From Gammaproteobacteria bacterium (lineage in GTDB: Bacteria > Pseudomonadota > Gammaproteobacteria > Arenicellales > JAJDZL01), in the NCBI GenBank assembly GCA_022823625.1, contig JAJEHQ010000001.1, positions 62,001 through 126,000 of the forward strand: a stretch of DNA of 64,000 nucleotides, given 5' to 3'. Shown piece by piece: positions 45,490 through 55,848 of this stretch. The notes beneath the pieces are model-generated. The model ran no database searches and had not been told where the DNA came from. It saw only the letters and a program-made list of their open reading frames with translations. Position 1 is the stretch's first letter. Each line of letters opens with the position of its first letter. The position numbers were made by a program, and so were the translations under genes.

Positions 45490-47421
45490 TTGTTAATGCT
45501 TGCTCGAAACTTGAAATCCAATCTTTCGACCACTGTTTCCGTCATACTGGCAGTCCTGATATTCTTAGCAGTCAATCTGTCAAGCGTAGAGTTACTGGCG
45601 CGTTTTCGTCTGGATTTAACTGAAAATAAACTCTACACCCTTTCCGAGCAAACAGTCTCTACGCTACAGTCGTTGACTGAACCAATTTCAATGAGCCTGT
45701 TCATTTCACGATCCGAACTTCTTCAAATTCCTGGAATCAGTACTTTTGCAGGTCGAGTCGAAGACTTGTTGCGTGAATTCGAGCGGCTTTCCAACGGATC
45801 AATTTCATTTCGAATGGTGGATCCTCGTCCTTTTTCTGAATCAGAGGATGCTGCTGTTGGTTATGGATTGCAGGGTATACCCTTGCAAAGTGGCAGTACA
45901 CTTTATTTCGGATTGGTGGCCACTAACAGTACCGACGGTATCCAAGTCATCCCTCAAATTTTGCTGGAGCGGGAGGAACTACTCGAATATGACCTCATTC
46001 GACTGCTTGTTCAGCTAGATGGTCGAGTGCGAAAAAAGATTGGCTTAATCAGCTCACTGCCAATTCAAGGCACTGGGGGATTCCCGGCTGGTTCAACACC
46101 TCAGCAGGCACCCTGGACATTTTTTCTGCAGATGAACGAAATATTTGAAGTTGAAATGCTGTCGCCTTCCATTGATTCATTGCCCGATGACATTGAAATG
46201 TTGTTTCTTCTTCACCCAAGAACATTCTCAAGTAAGTTGCTGTATGAAATAGATCAGTTCGTCCTGAAGGGTAATAGTCTGCTATTGGTGGTTGATCCGT
46301 TTTCGGAAATTCTGTCGGCCATTCTGGGTACGGCACAACTGAAGGATTTAGATACAAGTTCAGATCTCAATCTATTGACTGAGCACTGGGGAGTGACCAT
46401 ACAGCCAGGTAAAATTGTTGGAGATTTACCGATTTCCGCTCGAGTACTGGAAGGTGACGGATCTTCTGGTAGAACCATTAATTATCCAGTCTGGATGAAT
46501 ATTCAACCTGAGCAGTTGAATCCGCTCGATGTAGTTACCTCGAAACTGGGTAATCTGATTTTCGCAACAGCAGGCGTTCTCGAAATTAATAGTGGATTGG
46601 CAACAGAGATCACTCCCCTGATCCGCACCTCTGAGTCTGCCAAACTCTATGATGTTGGAACCTTCAACAGCGTTTCGTCCATTCGAGAGTTGTTGGAAGG
46701 CTACGAAGAGGGCAACCAAAAGTGGCCAATGGCAGCAAGAATTCGTGGTAGGGCATCGACAGCCTTCCAAAACGGCCCACCAACTGAAGAAAATGAGCTT
46801 TCAACCGGAGTCAATTCAGAACATCTTGCGAGTGGTGAGATTGATGTCATCATGATTGCAGATACTGATTTTCTGCATGATCGGTTCTGGGTACGTGCCC
46901 AGCAGTCATTTGGTCAGACCTTGCTCTATGCGGAAGCATCGAATGGTGAATTGATCAACAATGCACTTGACAATCTATCTGGTGATAACCGATTGTTGGG
47001 TATACGTACACGTGGACGCTCATTTCGTCCATTTGTACTTACGCAACGAATACGCCAGGAAGCAGAACAGAAGTACTTACAGCACGAAAAGCAGTTGCAG
47101 GAAGAACTGCAGCGTGTCGAAGAATTTCTTGCTAATTTTGTACAAGAGGAAGGCGATACTTCAGCAGAGATCATCATTACCGATGAGCAGCGCCAAGAGG
47201 TTAAAAGGCTTCGCGAAACCCATCTGTCAATTCGACGGCAATTGCGTGAGGTGCAACATAATTTGGTCAAAGATATCCAGCAGCTAGAAAATCGTCTGGT
47301 GCTACTGAATCTGCTTGTGGTTCCCTTGCTGCTAGCCATTGCGGGTGCTTCGATTTGCACAGTCGGTGTCCGCCGACGTGACCGAAGACTCGCACTCAGA
47401 ATCTCTGAAAATCTGCGTTGA
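45490..47421 (+). CDS. GldG-like ABC-type auxiliary protein
   Basis: A 643-residue protein with an N-terminal transmembrane helix (about residues 14-35, VILAVLIFLAVNLSSVELL), a large extracytoplasmic GldG/ABC_transp_aux domain (LTENKLYTLSEQTVSTLQSL is the typical start, and LFLLHPRTFSSKLLYEIDQFV lies mid-domain), a charged coiled-coil stretch around residues 525-605, and a C-terminal transmembrane helix (LLNLLVVPLLLAIAGASI). In other bacteria it is encoded next to an ABC ATPase and a GldF-like permease; here the permease is 4.1 kb upstream. Its stop overlaps the start of the DUF4340 gene. The transported substrate of non-gliding homologues is unknown. Confidence 0.9.
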   Translation: MLMLARNLKSNLSTTVSVILAVLIFLAVNLSSVELLARFRLDLTENKLYTLSEQTVSTLQSLTEPISMSLFISRSELLQIPGISTFAGRVEDLLREFERLSNGSISFRMVDPRPFSESEDAAVGYGLQGIPLQSGSTLYFGLVATNSTDGIQVIPQILLEREELLEYDLIRLLVQLDGRVRKKIGLISSLPIQGTGGFPAGSTPQQAPWTFFLQMNEIFEVEMLSPSIDSLPDDIEMLFLLHPRTFSSKLLYEIDQFVLKGNSLLLVVDPFSEILSAILGTAQLKDLDTSSDLNLLTEHWGVTIQPGKIVGDLPISARVLEGDGSSGRTINYPVWMNIQPEQLNPLDVVTSKLGNLIFATAGVLEINSGLATEITPLIRTSESAKLYDVGTFNSVSSIRELLEGYEEGNQKWPMAARIRGRASTAFQNGPPTEENELSTGVNSEHLASGEIDVIMIADTDFLHDRFWVRAQQSFGQTLLYAEASNGELINNALDNLSGDNRLLGIRTRGRSFRPFVLTQRIRQEAEQKYLQHEKQLQEELQRVEEFLANFVQEEGDTSAEIIITDEQRQEVKRLRETHLSIRRQLREVQHNLVKDIQQLENRLVLLNLLVVPLLLAIAGASICTVGVRRRDRRLALRISENLR

Positions 47422-48455
47422 AATTCCGAATTCCAGTCATTTTGGCCCTCTTGGCTTTGAGTGTGATATCTATCTGGTATTTCTCTCTCGATGACCAGCG
47501 ACGTACCGACAGGATGTCAGACTATGGTCTGGTGTTTCCCGATCTAATTGACCAAATCAATGATGTAAGAGAGATTCGAATCAAGTCTTTTCAAAACTCT
47601 GTTTCACTAACGTTGCAGGATTCCGTCTGGCAAGTCAGCAAGTTTGACAACTACCCGGCACGACTCAGTACTGTTTCAAATTTTCTAATCGGATTTGCCC
47701 AGATGCGAAAAATCGAACCAAAGACGAGCAATCCCGATAAGTTTGCTGCACTTGATCTTGCCGGCATTGAGATTGACAATTCGCTATCTATTCAAGTCGA
47801 TTTGCTGACACAGGAAAAAAGTGTGCTGGCCAGTCTGCTAGTCGGGAAGAGACGTCAGTCAATTCGCAATGTATTGTTGACTGAGATCCATGTCAGAGAA
47901 CCGCATGCTGATCAGACCTGGCTGGTTGAAAGTGGGCTGACAGTTCCTGTTCAGGCAATCGATTGGATTGAGACGCAATTACTGAATTTAGACGAACAAG
48001 TTGACCAGGTGACCATCGAATCTCCCACAAATCAGCCAGTCAGGGTGAGGCGTAATCCACTGGACAGTGAAAACTTTTTGCTGGAAGATATCCCTGAAAG
48101 TCATAAAATTCGCTATCAATTTCAGCTCAATGAGATTGGTGAGATATTTCGCCGACTAAATTTTGAAGACGTTAAGAAGGTTTCCGACTGGGAATCGCAC
48201 ATTACGGTCACTGCACGAACAACCAACAATTTGCTGGTATCCGCTGAGTTTGGTGACGGTGACGCACTAAATTTTGTTTTATTCACCGCTAAAGCCTTGG
48301 AAAATTCAACACCAGAAATTGTTAAGAAGGCGGAATCTCTGAACAAAATTTGGTCGGGTTGGAAGTATCGAGTTTCCGATGTTCGTCGGGAAACTGCTGA
48401 ATTGACGATCTTCGACCTGGTGGAACCAACTGAAAGTTCCTCAATTTCAAACTGA
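47418..48455 (+). CDS. DUF4340 domain protein
   Basis: A 345-residue protein with an N-terminal transmembrane anchor (FRIPVILALLALSVISIWYF) and an extracytoplasmic DUF4340 body built from repeated beta-rich units. It starts with TTG, overlapping the TGA of the GldG-like gene by 4 nt. DUF4340 proteins regularly follow GldG-like proteins and probably form part of the same envelope complex; function is unknown. Confidence 0.85.
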   Translation: MKFRIPVILALLALSVISIWYFSLDDQRRTDRMSDYGLVFPDLIDQINDVREIRIKSFQNSVSLTLQDSVWQVSKFDNYPARLSTVSNFLIGFAQMRKIEPKTSNPDKFAALDLAGIEIDNSLSIQVDLLTQEKSVLASLLVGKRRQSIRNVLLTEIHVREPHADQTWLVESGLTVPVQAIDWIETQLLNLDEQVDQVTIESPTNQPVRVRRNPLDSENFLLEDIPESHKIRYQFQLNEIGEIFRRLNFEDVKKVSDWESHITVTARTTNNLLVSAEFGDGDALNFVLFTAKALENSTPEIVKKAESLNKIWSGWKYRVSDVRRETAELTIFDLVEPTESSSISN

Positions 48456-48483
48456 CATAATTGATTAAATTGGAGACATTGGC

Positions 48484-50160
48484 ATGGGTAATCTCAACAA
48501 AATCAGTTCACGCCTGACACAAACCAAGGCACAAGGTGCTTCTCAGGCGATGCTGTACGGCACTGGCATGACTGAAAGAGACATGCACAAACCTCAAGTT
48601 GGCATTGCGAGTATCTGGTGGGAAGGGAACACCTGCAACATGCACCTCAATGAATTGGCAGCAGAATCCAAAAATGGTGTCGATTCGGCCGGGTTGCTGG
48701 GTATGCGGTTCAACACCATTGGAGTGAGCGATGGCATTTCAATGGGAACCGATGGTATGAGTTATTCACTGCAGTCACGTGACTTGATCGCAGACTCCAT
48801 TGAAACCGTTGTAGCAGGCCAGTGGTACGATGGACTGATTACTATTCCGGGTTGCGATAAGAACATGCCTGGCTGTCTAATGGCAATGGGCAGGTTGAAT
48901 CGACCGTCGCTGATGATTTATGGCGGTACCATTCGCGCCGGTTATGCGGGGTCCAAGAAAGTCGACATAGTTTCAGCATTTCAAAGCTACGGAGAGTACA
49001 TCGCTGGACGGATTACCGATGAGGAACGCATGGATATCGTGCGAAATGCCTGTCCGGGTGCCGGTGCTTGCGGAGGCATGTACACTGCCAATACCATGGC
49101 AAGCGCCATCGAAGCGATGGGCATGTCACTGCCTTTCAGTTCTTCGACGCCAGCCAATGATCCAGGCAAAATCAGAGAATGTCACGAAGCTGGGAATATG
49201 GTCTTGAAGTTGATGGAAAAGGAGTTGCTTCCGAAAGACATCATGACGCGCGAGGCTTTTGAAAATGCGATGGTTATCGTTAGCGTACTGGGTGGGTCGA
49301 CCAATGCAGTATTGCACTTGATTGCAATGGCCAGGTCCGTTGAACTAAATTTGACCATTGATGATTTTCAATCAGTCAGCGATCGTGTGCCATTTCTGGC
49401 GGATTTGAAACCAAGTGGTCAGTATGTAATGGAAGATCTGCATAACGTTGGTGGCATACCGGCAGTGATGAAGTTTCTGCTTGCTGAAGGTATGTTGAAT
49501 GGTGATTGCATGACAGTAACTGGCAAAACTGTTGCAGAAAATCTCGAAACACTTGATGCCTTGACATCAGGACAAGAGATCATTTATCCTTTGGATGATC
49601 CAATTAAATCAACAAGTCACATTCAAATTCTAAAGGGAAACTTGGCACCCGAAGGTTCTGTAGCAAAGATTACCGGCAAGGAAGGTGAACAGTTCAGTGG
49701 CTCTGCACGCGTTTTCGATTCAGAGGAAGACATGTTGGCAGCTTTGGAGCAGGGCAGAATCCAAAAGGGCGATGTGATAGTCATCCGCTACGAGGGTCCG
49801 AAGGGTGGTCCTGGAATGCCTGAAATGCTCACACCTACATCTGCGGTAATGGGTGCAGGTTTGGGGTCAGATGTGGCGTTAATAACAGACGGTCGATTCT
49901 CTGGGGGGTCGCACGGTTTCATTGTCGGGCACATTGTTCCAGAAGCACAGGAGGGTGGTCCGATTGGTCTGCTTGAAGATGGAGACCAGATAACCATTGA
50001 TGCAGTCAATAACCGTATCAATGTTGATTTGAGCGATGAAGAGTTTGCTGAGCGAAAAAATCGCTGGGTTCGACCTGACTACAAGGCAACAAAAGGAACA
50101 CTGTACCGCTACATCAAGACAGTCAAAACTGCGAGTGAGGGTTGCGTTACAGACGAGTAG
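48484..50160 (+). CDS. ilvD: Dihydroxy-acid dehydratase
   Basis: A 558-residue dehydratase of valine, leucine and isoleucine synthesis that converts 2,3-dihydroxy-3-methyl acids to 2-keto acids. The iron-sulfur ligands are Cys51 (GNTCNMHL), Cys124 ([11 protein letters not shown]) and Cys196 ([15 protein letters not shown]). The active-site region [12 protein letters not shown] is intact. TTGGAGA precedes the ATG. It lies 28 bp after the DUF4340 gene but its function is unrelated. It converges with ispG with an 8-bp gap. Confidence 0.97.
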   Translation: MGNLNKISSRLTQTKAQGASQAMLYGTGMTERDMHKPQVGIASIWWEGNTCNMHLNELAAESKNGVDSAGLLGMRFNTIGVSDGISMGTDGMSYSLQSRDLIADSIETVVAGQWYDGLITIPGCDKNMPGCLMAMGRLNRPSLMIYGGTIRAGYAGSKKVDIVSAFQSYGEYIAGRITDEERMDIVRNACPGAGACGGMYTANTMASAIEAMGMSLPFSSSTPANDPGKIRECHEAGNMVLKLMEKELLPKDIMTREAFENAMVIVSVLGGSTNAVLHLIAMARSVELNLTIDDFQSVSDRVPFLADLKPSGQYVMEDLHNVGGIPAVMKFLLAEGMLNGDCMTVTGKTVAENLETLDALTSGQEIIYPLDDPIKSTSHIQILKGNLAPEGSVAKITGKEGEQFSGSARVFDSEEDMLAALEQGRIQKGDVIVIRYEGPKGGPGMPEMLTPTSAVMGAGLGSDVALITDGRFSGGSHGFIVGHIVPEAQEGGPIGLLEDGDQITIDAVNNRINVDLSDEEFAERKNRWVRPDYKATKGTLYRYIKTVKTASEGCVTDE

Positions 50161-50168
50161 TGAGAATC

Positions 50169-51311
50169 TCAGGAGGTTCGGCGCTCTTCGATAAGCTTGT
50201 CGATCTGGGCTCTAAGTTCCGGCAGAATTTCGTTATAGCGATAAGCACCGACTTTCTGTTCACCTTTCTTCAGGTTGACAAAATTCGGTCCGCACCAAAG
50301 TCCTAGATCTGCGTCGTCGGTTTCGCCAGGTCCGTTTACCCGGCAGCCCATCACAGCAATGGTGATAGCTTCATCTTGCAGATCTTCGGTGATTGCCTTC
50401 ACCTGTCTGGCAAGATCAATAAATGCCTCGTTTTCGACTCGCGAACAACTCGGGCATGAAATGATGTTCAGACGGTCTGGATCAAAGCGGACGACAGACC
50501 GCACCCGCCCAGCCGCAAAATCTTCAAGAATTTCCTTACCGGCAACTACTTCTCGGTATTTTTCCGCTTCCGGTAAAGTCAGCGAGACTCGAATGGTATC
50601 CCCAATTCCTTCGGCGAAAAGTTGTTCAAATGCGATTCGAGTTTTAATGATGCCATCCGGTGGCATTCCAGCTTCTGTAACTCCGAGGTGAAGTGGTACT
50701 TCGGGGCGCTGCTTAGCGAACATCTTGTTCGCCTCAATCACCCGATCAGGCCGAGAACTCTTGAGTGAGACGCAATAACGGTAAAAGCCAATTTTGTCCA
50801 ACATTTCCGCGTGTTCGAGAGCACTGGATACCATCGGAGATACAGCATCATTTTCATCAAACAGATGTTTCTTTTCAGGGTCAACGGATCCAGAGTTTAC
50901 GCCGACTCGCATCGCACAGTCGTTTTCACTGGCAACATCTGCCAGAAATTGCACTTTCTCCAAAATTGGTTTTTTCCGCTCGTGGTGATAAAGGTGGCCG
51001 GGGTTATAACGTATCTTGTCAACATGTTTCGCTACTACAGCAGCCAGTCGGTAGTTTTCCTGTAAATCCACAGTTAGATTGGCGTCGCATTTATCTCGAA
51101 TTTCTTCAAGAGCTTGGGCATCACGCTTGTTATCAACAGCAATTCTGACAATTCCTGCGCCAGACTTGCTAAGTTCCGTAACCTGGCTTGCGGTTTCTTC
51201 AGCATTTCGAGTATGAGTAGTACACATACTCTGAACCACAATTGGTTTGCCGGCGCCAATGCTGGTATTGCCGATTTGTACGCTTCGGGTGGGGTTTCTC
51301 TTGAGTTTCAC
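50169..51311 (-). CDS. ispG: 4-hydroxy-3-methylbut-2-enyl diphosphate synthase (flavodoxin)
   Basis: A 380-residue [4Fe-4S] enzyme of the non-mevalonate isoprenoid pathway. The N-terminal TIM barrel begins with [20 protein letters not shown]; the cluster ligands are the two cysteines in [13 protein letters not shown] and the one in [12 protein letters not shown], with the conserved Glu of NGPGE. Length is normal. It is divergent from birA, with about 125 bp between starts. Confidence 0.97.
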   Translation of the reverse strand: MKLKRNPTRSVQIGNTSIGAGKPIVVQSMCTTHTRNAEETASQVTELSKSGAGIVRIAVDNKRDAQALEEIRDKCDANLTVDLQENYRLAAVVAKHVDKIRYNPGHLYHHERKKPILEKVQFLADVASENDCAMRVGVNSGSVDPEKKHLFDENDAVSPMVSSALEHAEMLDKIGFYRYCVSLKSSRPDRVIEANKMFAKQRPEVPLHLGVTEAGMPPDGIIKTRIAFEQLFAEGIGDTIRVSLTLPEAEKYREVVAGKEILEDFAAGRVRSVVRFDPDRLNIISCPSCSRVENEAFIDLARQVKAITEDLQDEAITIAVMGCRVNGPGETDDADLGLWCGPNFVNLKKGEQKVGAYRYNEILPELRAQIDKLIEERRTS

Positions 51312-51436
51312 TTCAAATCATTCGGTGGATTCAAGATTCTGCAAACTAAAGCTGCTACGATCATGAGAGCCTGAGCGCAGAATCAATTCAAAATCAATAA
51401 AATATCACTTGTAATTTTGGATCAGACAATATCTTG

Positions 51437-52390
51437 ATGCTAGGGTCTATTTTACTACGCAGTTTCAATTCTAACCAGCCTGTCTCACTGGAAGAATTGG
51501 CGATGTTATCTGGATTATCCATTGAAGAAGTTGAAAGAACCTGCGACTGGTTGATCGGAATTGGTGTACCGTTGAGTCGTCCGTCTGCAGACTCTGCGCA
51601 ACTTGCAAGACCGGTTCTACCCTTGAATTTGGAGCAGATTCAGCAGGCTGTTTCGACGTTTGACATCGATATTGCGAGCAAAATCGAATTATTTGAAGAA
51701 ATCGATTCAACCAATCAATATCTGATGAGTCTTCCTATACGGCAATTGCAACATAAGCAGGTTTGTATTGCAGAGTACATGAGCGCGGGACGAGGCAGGC
51801 AGCAAAAGAAGTGGTACGGAGGTGCTTATGAGAACCTGATGCTGTCTGTTGCATGGGAGTTTCACTCCGAAGTTCACCTGTCTGGGCTTAGTCTGGCTGT
51901 TGCTGTGATGGTAGTCAACTGCCTTCAACAGATTTGTGATGCGCCGTTTCGTCTGAAGTGGCCAAACGATGTACTGGTCGATGAGCAGAAACTAAGTGGA
52001 ATTCTGATTGAAGTTCGAGATACCAAGGTCATTATCGGTATCGGGATAAACTGCAATTTGTCATTTTCTGGTCAATTGGAAATTGATCAGGCTGCAACAT
52101 CTCTCTTTGAGTTATTGGGTTACCTGGTTGATCGCAGTGAGCTGGTTGCAGTTTTACTTGGAGAACTTTCAGATGGACTAGAACTGTTTTCGGTCAATGG
52201 ACTTGAGGCATTTCGAGAAGATTGGATGCAACTTCATGCCTTCACAGGAAGAACGATGCGCATATACGGGAAACCAGTGAAGGAAGGTAGAGCAATGGGT
52301 ATCGATCAATCTGGAGCATTGCTGATCAGAACAGAAAACGGTAAAATCGAACCCATCAATTCCGGCGAACTGCAACTACTACCGACATAA
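51437..52390 (+). CDS. birA: Biotin-protein ligase / biotin operon repressor BirA
   Basis: A 317-residue bifunctional BirA from the ATG at 51437 (a TTG one codon earlier is possible). The N-terminal HTH spans about residues 1-60 (VSLEELAMLSGLSIEEVERTC), then the ligase domain with EIDSTNQYL, GRGRQQKKW, KWPNDVLVD, the catalytic lysine in KLSGILIE and the C-terminal SH3-like domain. It activates biotin with ATP and attaches it to carrier proteins, and probably represses biotin synthesis genes. The coaX gene that commonly follows birA in gammaproteobacteria is absent. Confidence 0.95.
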   Translation: MLGSILLRSFNSNQPVSLEELAMLSGLSIEEVERTCDWLIGIGVPLSRPSADSAQLARPVLPLNLEQIQQAVSTFDIDIASKIELFEEIDSTNQYLMSLPIRQLQHKQVCIAEYMSAGRGRQQKKWYGGAYENLMLSVAWEFHSEVHLSGLSLAVAVMVVNCLQQICDAPFRLKWPNDVLVDEQKLSGILIEVRDTKVIIGIGINCNLSFSGQLEIDQAATSLFELLGYLVDRSELVAVLLGELSDGLELFSVNGLEAFREDWMQLHAFTGRTMRIYGKPVKEGRAMGIDQSGALLIRTENGKIEPINSGELQLLPT

Positions 52391-52520
52391 TGACCCGGTT
52401 CAGCCAGCAAATCTGGTGGAATCTTTATAGCTGTACTCAGAATGAGCATGTTTGTCTTGAACAAATTAGCTAAATCGTTCAAAATACCAAGTACTTTGAA
52501 AACGAAATAGAAACAGAATC

Positions 52521-53324
52521 ATGAAACTCACAGAAAGTCAGGTAGAGCAGTTTCATCTTGAAGGCTACTTGATGCTACCAAATCTGTTTGATGAAGAGGA
52601 GATAGGGGTTTTGCAGCGTGCATCAGATACTGTATATGCGTTGCAGCGAGAAGAAGTTTTCCGGGAAAGCGACGGTAAAACTGCACGCACCGCCTTTGCG
52701 GCACATCAATACAACGAAGCATTTCGCAGGTTAGGCAGACACCCTCGATTGATCGAACCAGTTGAGCAACTGCTTGATGGTCAGGTTTACATGCACCAAT
52801 ATAAAGTGAATGCCAAAGCGGCGTTTACCGGTGATGTTTGGCAGTGGCATCAGGATTACGGCACGTGGTCGCGCGATGATCATATGCCGGAAGCGCGAGC
52901 TATGAATATTGCCCTTTATGTAAACGATGCAGTCGAATTCAATGGGCCTTTATGGATGATCCCCCGATCACATAGGCACGGCGTGTTTGAAGCAGGTCAC
53001 GACCTTCAGACAACAAGTTACCCACTTTGGACCTTAGACAAAGCAACAATCACTCGTCTGGTAGACGAAGGTGGCATCGTATCTGCGCACGGGAAGGCGG
53101 GAAGTGTACTGATGTTTTACAGCACTCTTGTTCACTGTTCTCCACCGAATCTTTCGCCGTGGCCAAGGACTGTGGTGTACCTATCGCTTTGCCATGTCGA
53201 TAATCACATACGTCGCTTTAAGCGACCCGAGTGGATAGCTCACCGTGACTTTGCACCCATCGAAAGCCTGCCGGATGACTGCTTGCGTCAGTTAGCACTG
53301 GAATCGGTTGAAAGCGCAGCATAG
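52521..53324 (+). CDS. Phytanoyl-CoA dioxygenase family 2-oxoglutarate/Fe(II) hydroxylase (EctD-like)
   Basis: A 267-residue non-haem iron dioxygenase. The 2-His-1-carboxylate facial triad is His110 and Asp112 (VWQWHQDYGTW) and His205 (STLVHCSPPN); Arg216 in SPWPRTVVY probably binds 2-oxoglutarate. The stretch YKVNAKAAFTGDVW and the later EFNGPLWMIPRSHRHG are strikingly like ectoine hydroxylase and its relatives, but the protein is shorter than EctD (~300) and no ectABC genes are nearby. A small amino-acid-like or amine substrate is likely. Two hairpins follow the gene. Confidence 0.88.
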   Translation: MKLTESQVEQFHLEGYLMLPNLFDEEEIGVLQRASDTVYALQREEVFRESDGKTARTAFAAHQYNEAFRRLGRHPRLIEPVEQLLDGQVYMHQYKVNAKAAFTGDVWQWHQDYGTWSRDDHMPEARAMNIALYVNDAVEFNGPLWMIPRSHRHGVFEAGHDLQTTSYPLWTLDKATITRLVDEGGIVSAHGKAGSVLMFYSTLVHCSPPNLSPWPRTVVYLSLCHVDNHIRRFKRPEWIAHRDFAPIESLPDDCLRQLALESVESAA

Positions 53325-53351
53325 TTCAGTTGAATTTTTTTCAGCTGAACT
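53323..53351. terminator. 12-bp hairpin overlapping the end of the dioxygenase gene
   Basis: AGTTCAGTTGAA pairs with TTCAGCTGAACT (one G-T wobble) around a 5-nt T loop. It begins inside the stop codon. No T-run follows. Confidence 0.45.
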
Positions 53352-53382
53352 GAGTAGTCTCTCCTAGAAGTGTTCTTAATTC

Positions 53383-53409
53383 CAATTGCTGTCTCAAAGA
53401 CAGCAATTG
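53383..53409. terminator. 12-bp perfect hairpin, second after the dioxygenase gene
   Basis: CAATTGCTGTCT and AGACAGCAATTG pair perfectly around the 3-nt loop CAA. It stands between the dioxygenase and tRNA-Thr. No T-run follows; it may act as a rho-independent stop only weakly, or protect the upstream mRNA 3' end. Confidence 0.5.
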
Positions 53410-53482
53410 AAGATGCTACCCAGAATAATTAACTATCGAATTGGGCTTATGATTTAACATAATCTAGCCTTTCGATAACAAA

Positions 53483-53558
<76 letters not shown>

Positions 53559-53611
53559 ATATTCAACTATTGATGGTTTGTGCAACTTTTAAATTTTTAT
53601 GGAGATAAAGA

Positions 53612-54769
53612 GTGAAATTTAAGTCTGTTATTTTGACCGCGATGACTTTTGTTGTATTTTCAACAGGCAGTATTGCCGCGGAAATGAAAACTGAAATCGG
53701 TCCAGGTGAAGGAGCGCTTGATATTGTCGCCTGGCCAGGCTACATCGAACGCGGTGAAACCATGGCAGAGTTCGATTGGGTAACCAAGTTCGAAGAAGCC
53801 ACCGGTTGCATGGTGCGAGTAAAGACCGCAAACACCTCAGATGAGATGGTCGCACTCATGAATGAAGGTGGATTTGATCTGGTTACTGCATCGGGTGACG
53901 CTTCACTTCGCCTGATCGCTGGAAAACGCGTTCAGCCTGTGAACATTGACCTGGTACCGAGTTGGGACACAGTTGATGACCGGCTAAAAAATGCACCTTG
54001 GCATACTGTTGACGGTGTGCACTACGGCACTCCCTATATGTGGGGTCCAAATGTACTGATGTACAACACCAATGTCTTTCCAGAACCGCCAACGAGCTGG
54101 AACGTCGTCTTTGAGGAAATGACACTCCCTGATGGAAATTCCAATAAAGGTCGCGTACAGGCTTACGACGGTCCGATTCATGTCGCTGATGCTGCTCTTT
54201 ATCTGATGTATCACCGACCTGAACTTGGCATTGAAAATCCCTACGAACTGAATGAAGATCAGTATGCTGTAGCACTCGATGTGCTTCGAGGTCAACGGAA
54301 GATTGTTGGACGTTACTGGCACAATGCTTTCATTCAAATTGATGATTTTAAGAATGAAGGAGTTGTTGCATCTGGTTCCTGGCCTTTCCAGGTCAATCTG
54401 TTAAAAGCTGACGGGCAGCCCGTCGCTTCAACGATTCCGCAGGAAGGAGCAACTGGTTGGTCTGATACAACCATGATGCATATTGATTCAGCAAATCCAA
54501 ACTGTGCATACATGTGGATGGAACATACACTTGCTTCCAACCTGCAAAGCGATTTGTCAGTTTGGTTCGGTGCCGTTCCTCCTGTTATTTCAGCTTGTAC
54601 TGACGGGCGCGGGATGCAAACCGCTGAAGGTTGTGCGACCAATGGTTTGGGTGATTTTGACAAAATCAAATTCTGGACAACCCCAGTCAGTCGCTGTCCA
54701 AGTCAGGGTGAATGCGTTCCTTACTACCGCTGGGTGTCGGATTACATCGGCGTAATTGGCGGACGTTAA
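53612..54769 (+). CDS. Polyamine-type ABC transporter, periplasmic substrate-binding protein
   Basis: A 385-residue precursor with a signal peptide cleaved near SIAAE. The mature part starts EGALDIVAWPGYIERG and resembles the PotD/PotF/YdcS group (spermidine, putrescine or related amines): GGFDLVTASGDASLRLI, YGTPYMWGPNVLMYN and SDTTMMHIDSANPNCAYMW. Several Cys pairs occur in the C-terminal half (ACTDGRGMQ, GCATNGLG, RCPSQGECVPY), probably disulfides. It is first of a four-gene ABC importer operon, 53 bp after tRNA-Thr. Ligand identity is uncertain. Confidence 0.9.
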   Translation: MKFKSVILTAMTFVVFSTGSIAAEMKTEIGPGEGALDIVAWPGYIERGETMAEFDWVTKFEEATGCMVRVKTANTSDEMVALMNEGGFDLVTASGDASLRLIAGKRVQPVNIDLVPSWDTVDDRLKNAPWHTVDGVHYGTPYMWGPNVLMYNTNVFPEPPTSWNVVFEEMTLPDGNSNKGRVQAYDGPIHVADAALYLMYHRPELGIENPYELNEDQYAVALDVLRGQRKIVGRYWHNAFIQIDDFKNEGVVASGSWPFQVNLLKADGQPVASTIPQEGATGWSDTTMMHIDSANPNCAYMWMEHTLASNLQSDLSVWFGAVPPVISACTDGRGMQTAEGCATNGLGDFDKIKFWTTPVSRCPSQGECVPYYRWVSDYIGVIGGR

Positions 54770-54855
54770 AGCCCGCTCACACTTGATTATTCAACGTTGC
54801 CCGATGCATTGAAATCGGGCAGCGTTTGGATTTTTTCATACAAATTTGATGACCA

Positions 54856-55848
54856 ATGAGCGTCGCCGTCAAATTTGACAATGTTTCGCGTCGGTTTGAT
54901 ACGGAAGTGGCAGTCGACGGAATTGATCTCGAAATTCAGGAAGGTGAGTTCTTTGCAATGCTCGGGCCTTCTGGTTCCGGAAAAACAACCTGCCTTAGAC
55001 TGATTTCAGGTATCGACCGGCCAACAAGCGGACACATTGAAATCTTTGGCGTCCGCTCAGAAAATATCCCTCCCAATCGTCGTCCAATCAATACGGTGTT
55101 TCAGGACTATGCACTGTTTCCACATCTGAAGGTGCTGGACAACGTTGCCTACGGCTTATTGGTCAGAGGTGTTGGCAAACCTGAGCGACACAGGGAAGCT
55201 GAATATCTGCTTGAAATGGTTAAACTTCAGGGCTTTGGTCAGCGAATGCCGGCACAATTGTCGGGCGGACAGCGTCAAAGGGTGGCTCTGGCTCGGGCCC
55301 TCATCAACAAACCTAGAGTACTGCTTTTGGATGAGCCGTTGGGTGCGCTTGACCTGAAACTTCGGGAACAGATGCAGGAGGAACTCAAGACGCTTCAGCA
55401 GTCTCTGGGCATTACATTTGTTTTTGTAACCCACGACCAGGGTGAAGCACTGTCCATGTCAGACCGGATTGCGATCATTAACGAAGGAAAAGTTGTGCAG
55501 GTCGGCTCACCTCAGGAAATTTATCAGTCGCCGCGCACCCGTTTTGTCGCTCACTTTGTGGGGTCTTCGAATGTTCTATCACCTGAATTGAGCAGCCGTT
55601 GCAATGGTATTGAATACTGGACCAGTCTGCGGCCTGAGGTTGTTGTTCTAGGAGACCCGGGGCAGGGCCGGATCGATGGGAAAGTCAAGTCAATTCGCTA
55701 TCTGGGGGCGTCAAATTATGTTTCGGTTGAATTGGGTGAACAGACAATTGGAGCGCTCGTTAATGCCAATGAAATTGCTGCACCGGTCGGTTCAACGGTA
55801 TCGCTCAACTGGACAGACGATGCGCAGCACTTGATGGACGAGGAATGA
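54856..55848 (+). CDS. Polyamine-type ABC transporter, ATPase (PotA-like)
   Basis: A 330-residue ATPase. Walker A is GPSGSGKTTCLR, the signature LSGGQRQRVALARAL, Walker B VLLLDEPLGALD and the H-loop THDQGEA. The C-terminal ~80 residues form a TOBE domain (IRYLGASNYVSVEL). It energises the two permeases that follow; its stop overlaps the first permease start (ATGA). Confidence 0.93.
   Translation: MSVAVKFDNVSRRFDTEVAVDGIDLEIQEGEFFAMLGPSGSGKTTCLRLISGIDRPTSGHIEIFGVRSENIPPNRRPINTVFQDYALFPHLKVLDNVAYGLLVRGVGKPERHREAEYLLEMVKLQGFGQRMPAQLSGGQRQRVALARALINKPRVLLLDEPLGALDLKLREQMQEELKTLQQSLGITFVFVTHDQGEALSMSDRIAIINEGKVVQVGSPQEIYQSPRTRFVAHFVGSSNVLSPELSSRCNGIEYWTSLRPEVVVLGDPGQGRIDGKVKSIRYLGASNYVSVELGEQTIGALVNANEIAAPVGSTVSLNWTDDAQHLMDEE

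Noticed and set aside
52521..53324. Ectoine hydroxylase (EctD) proper
   Set aside because: Motifs are close but the protein is shorter and no ectoine synthesis genes are present; kept as an EctD-like dioxygenase.
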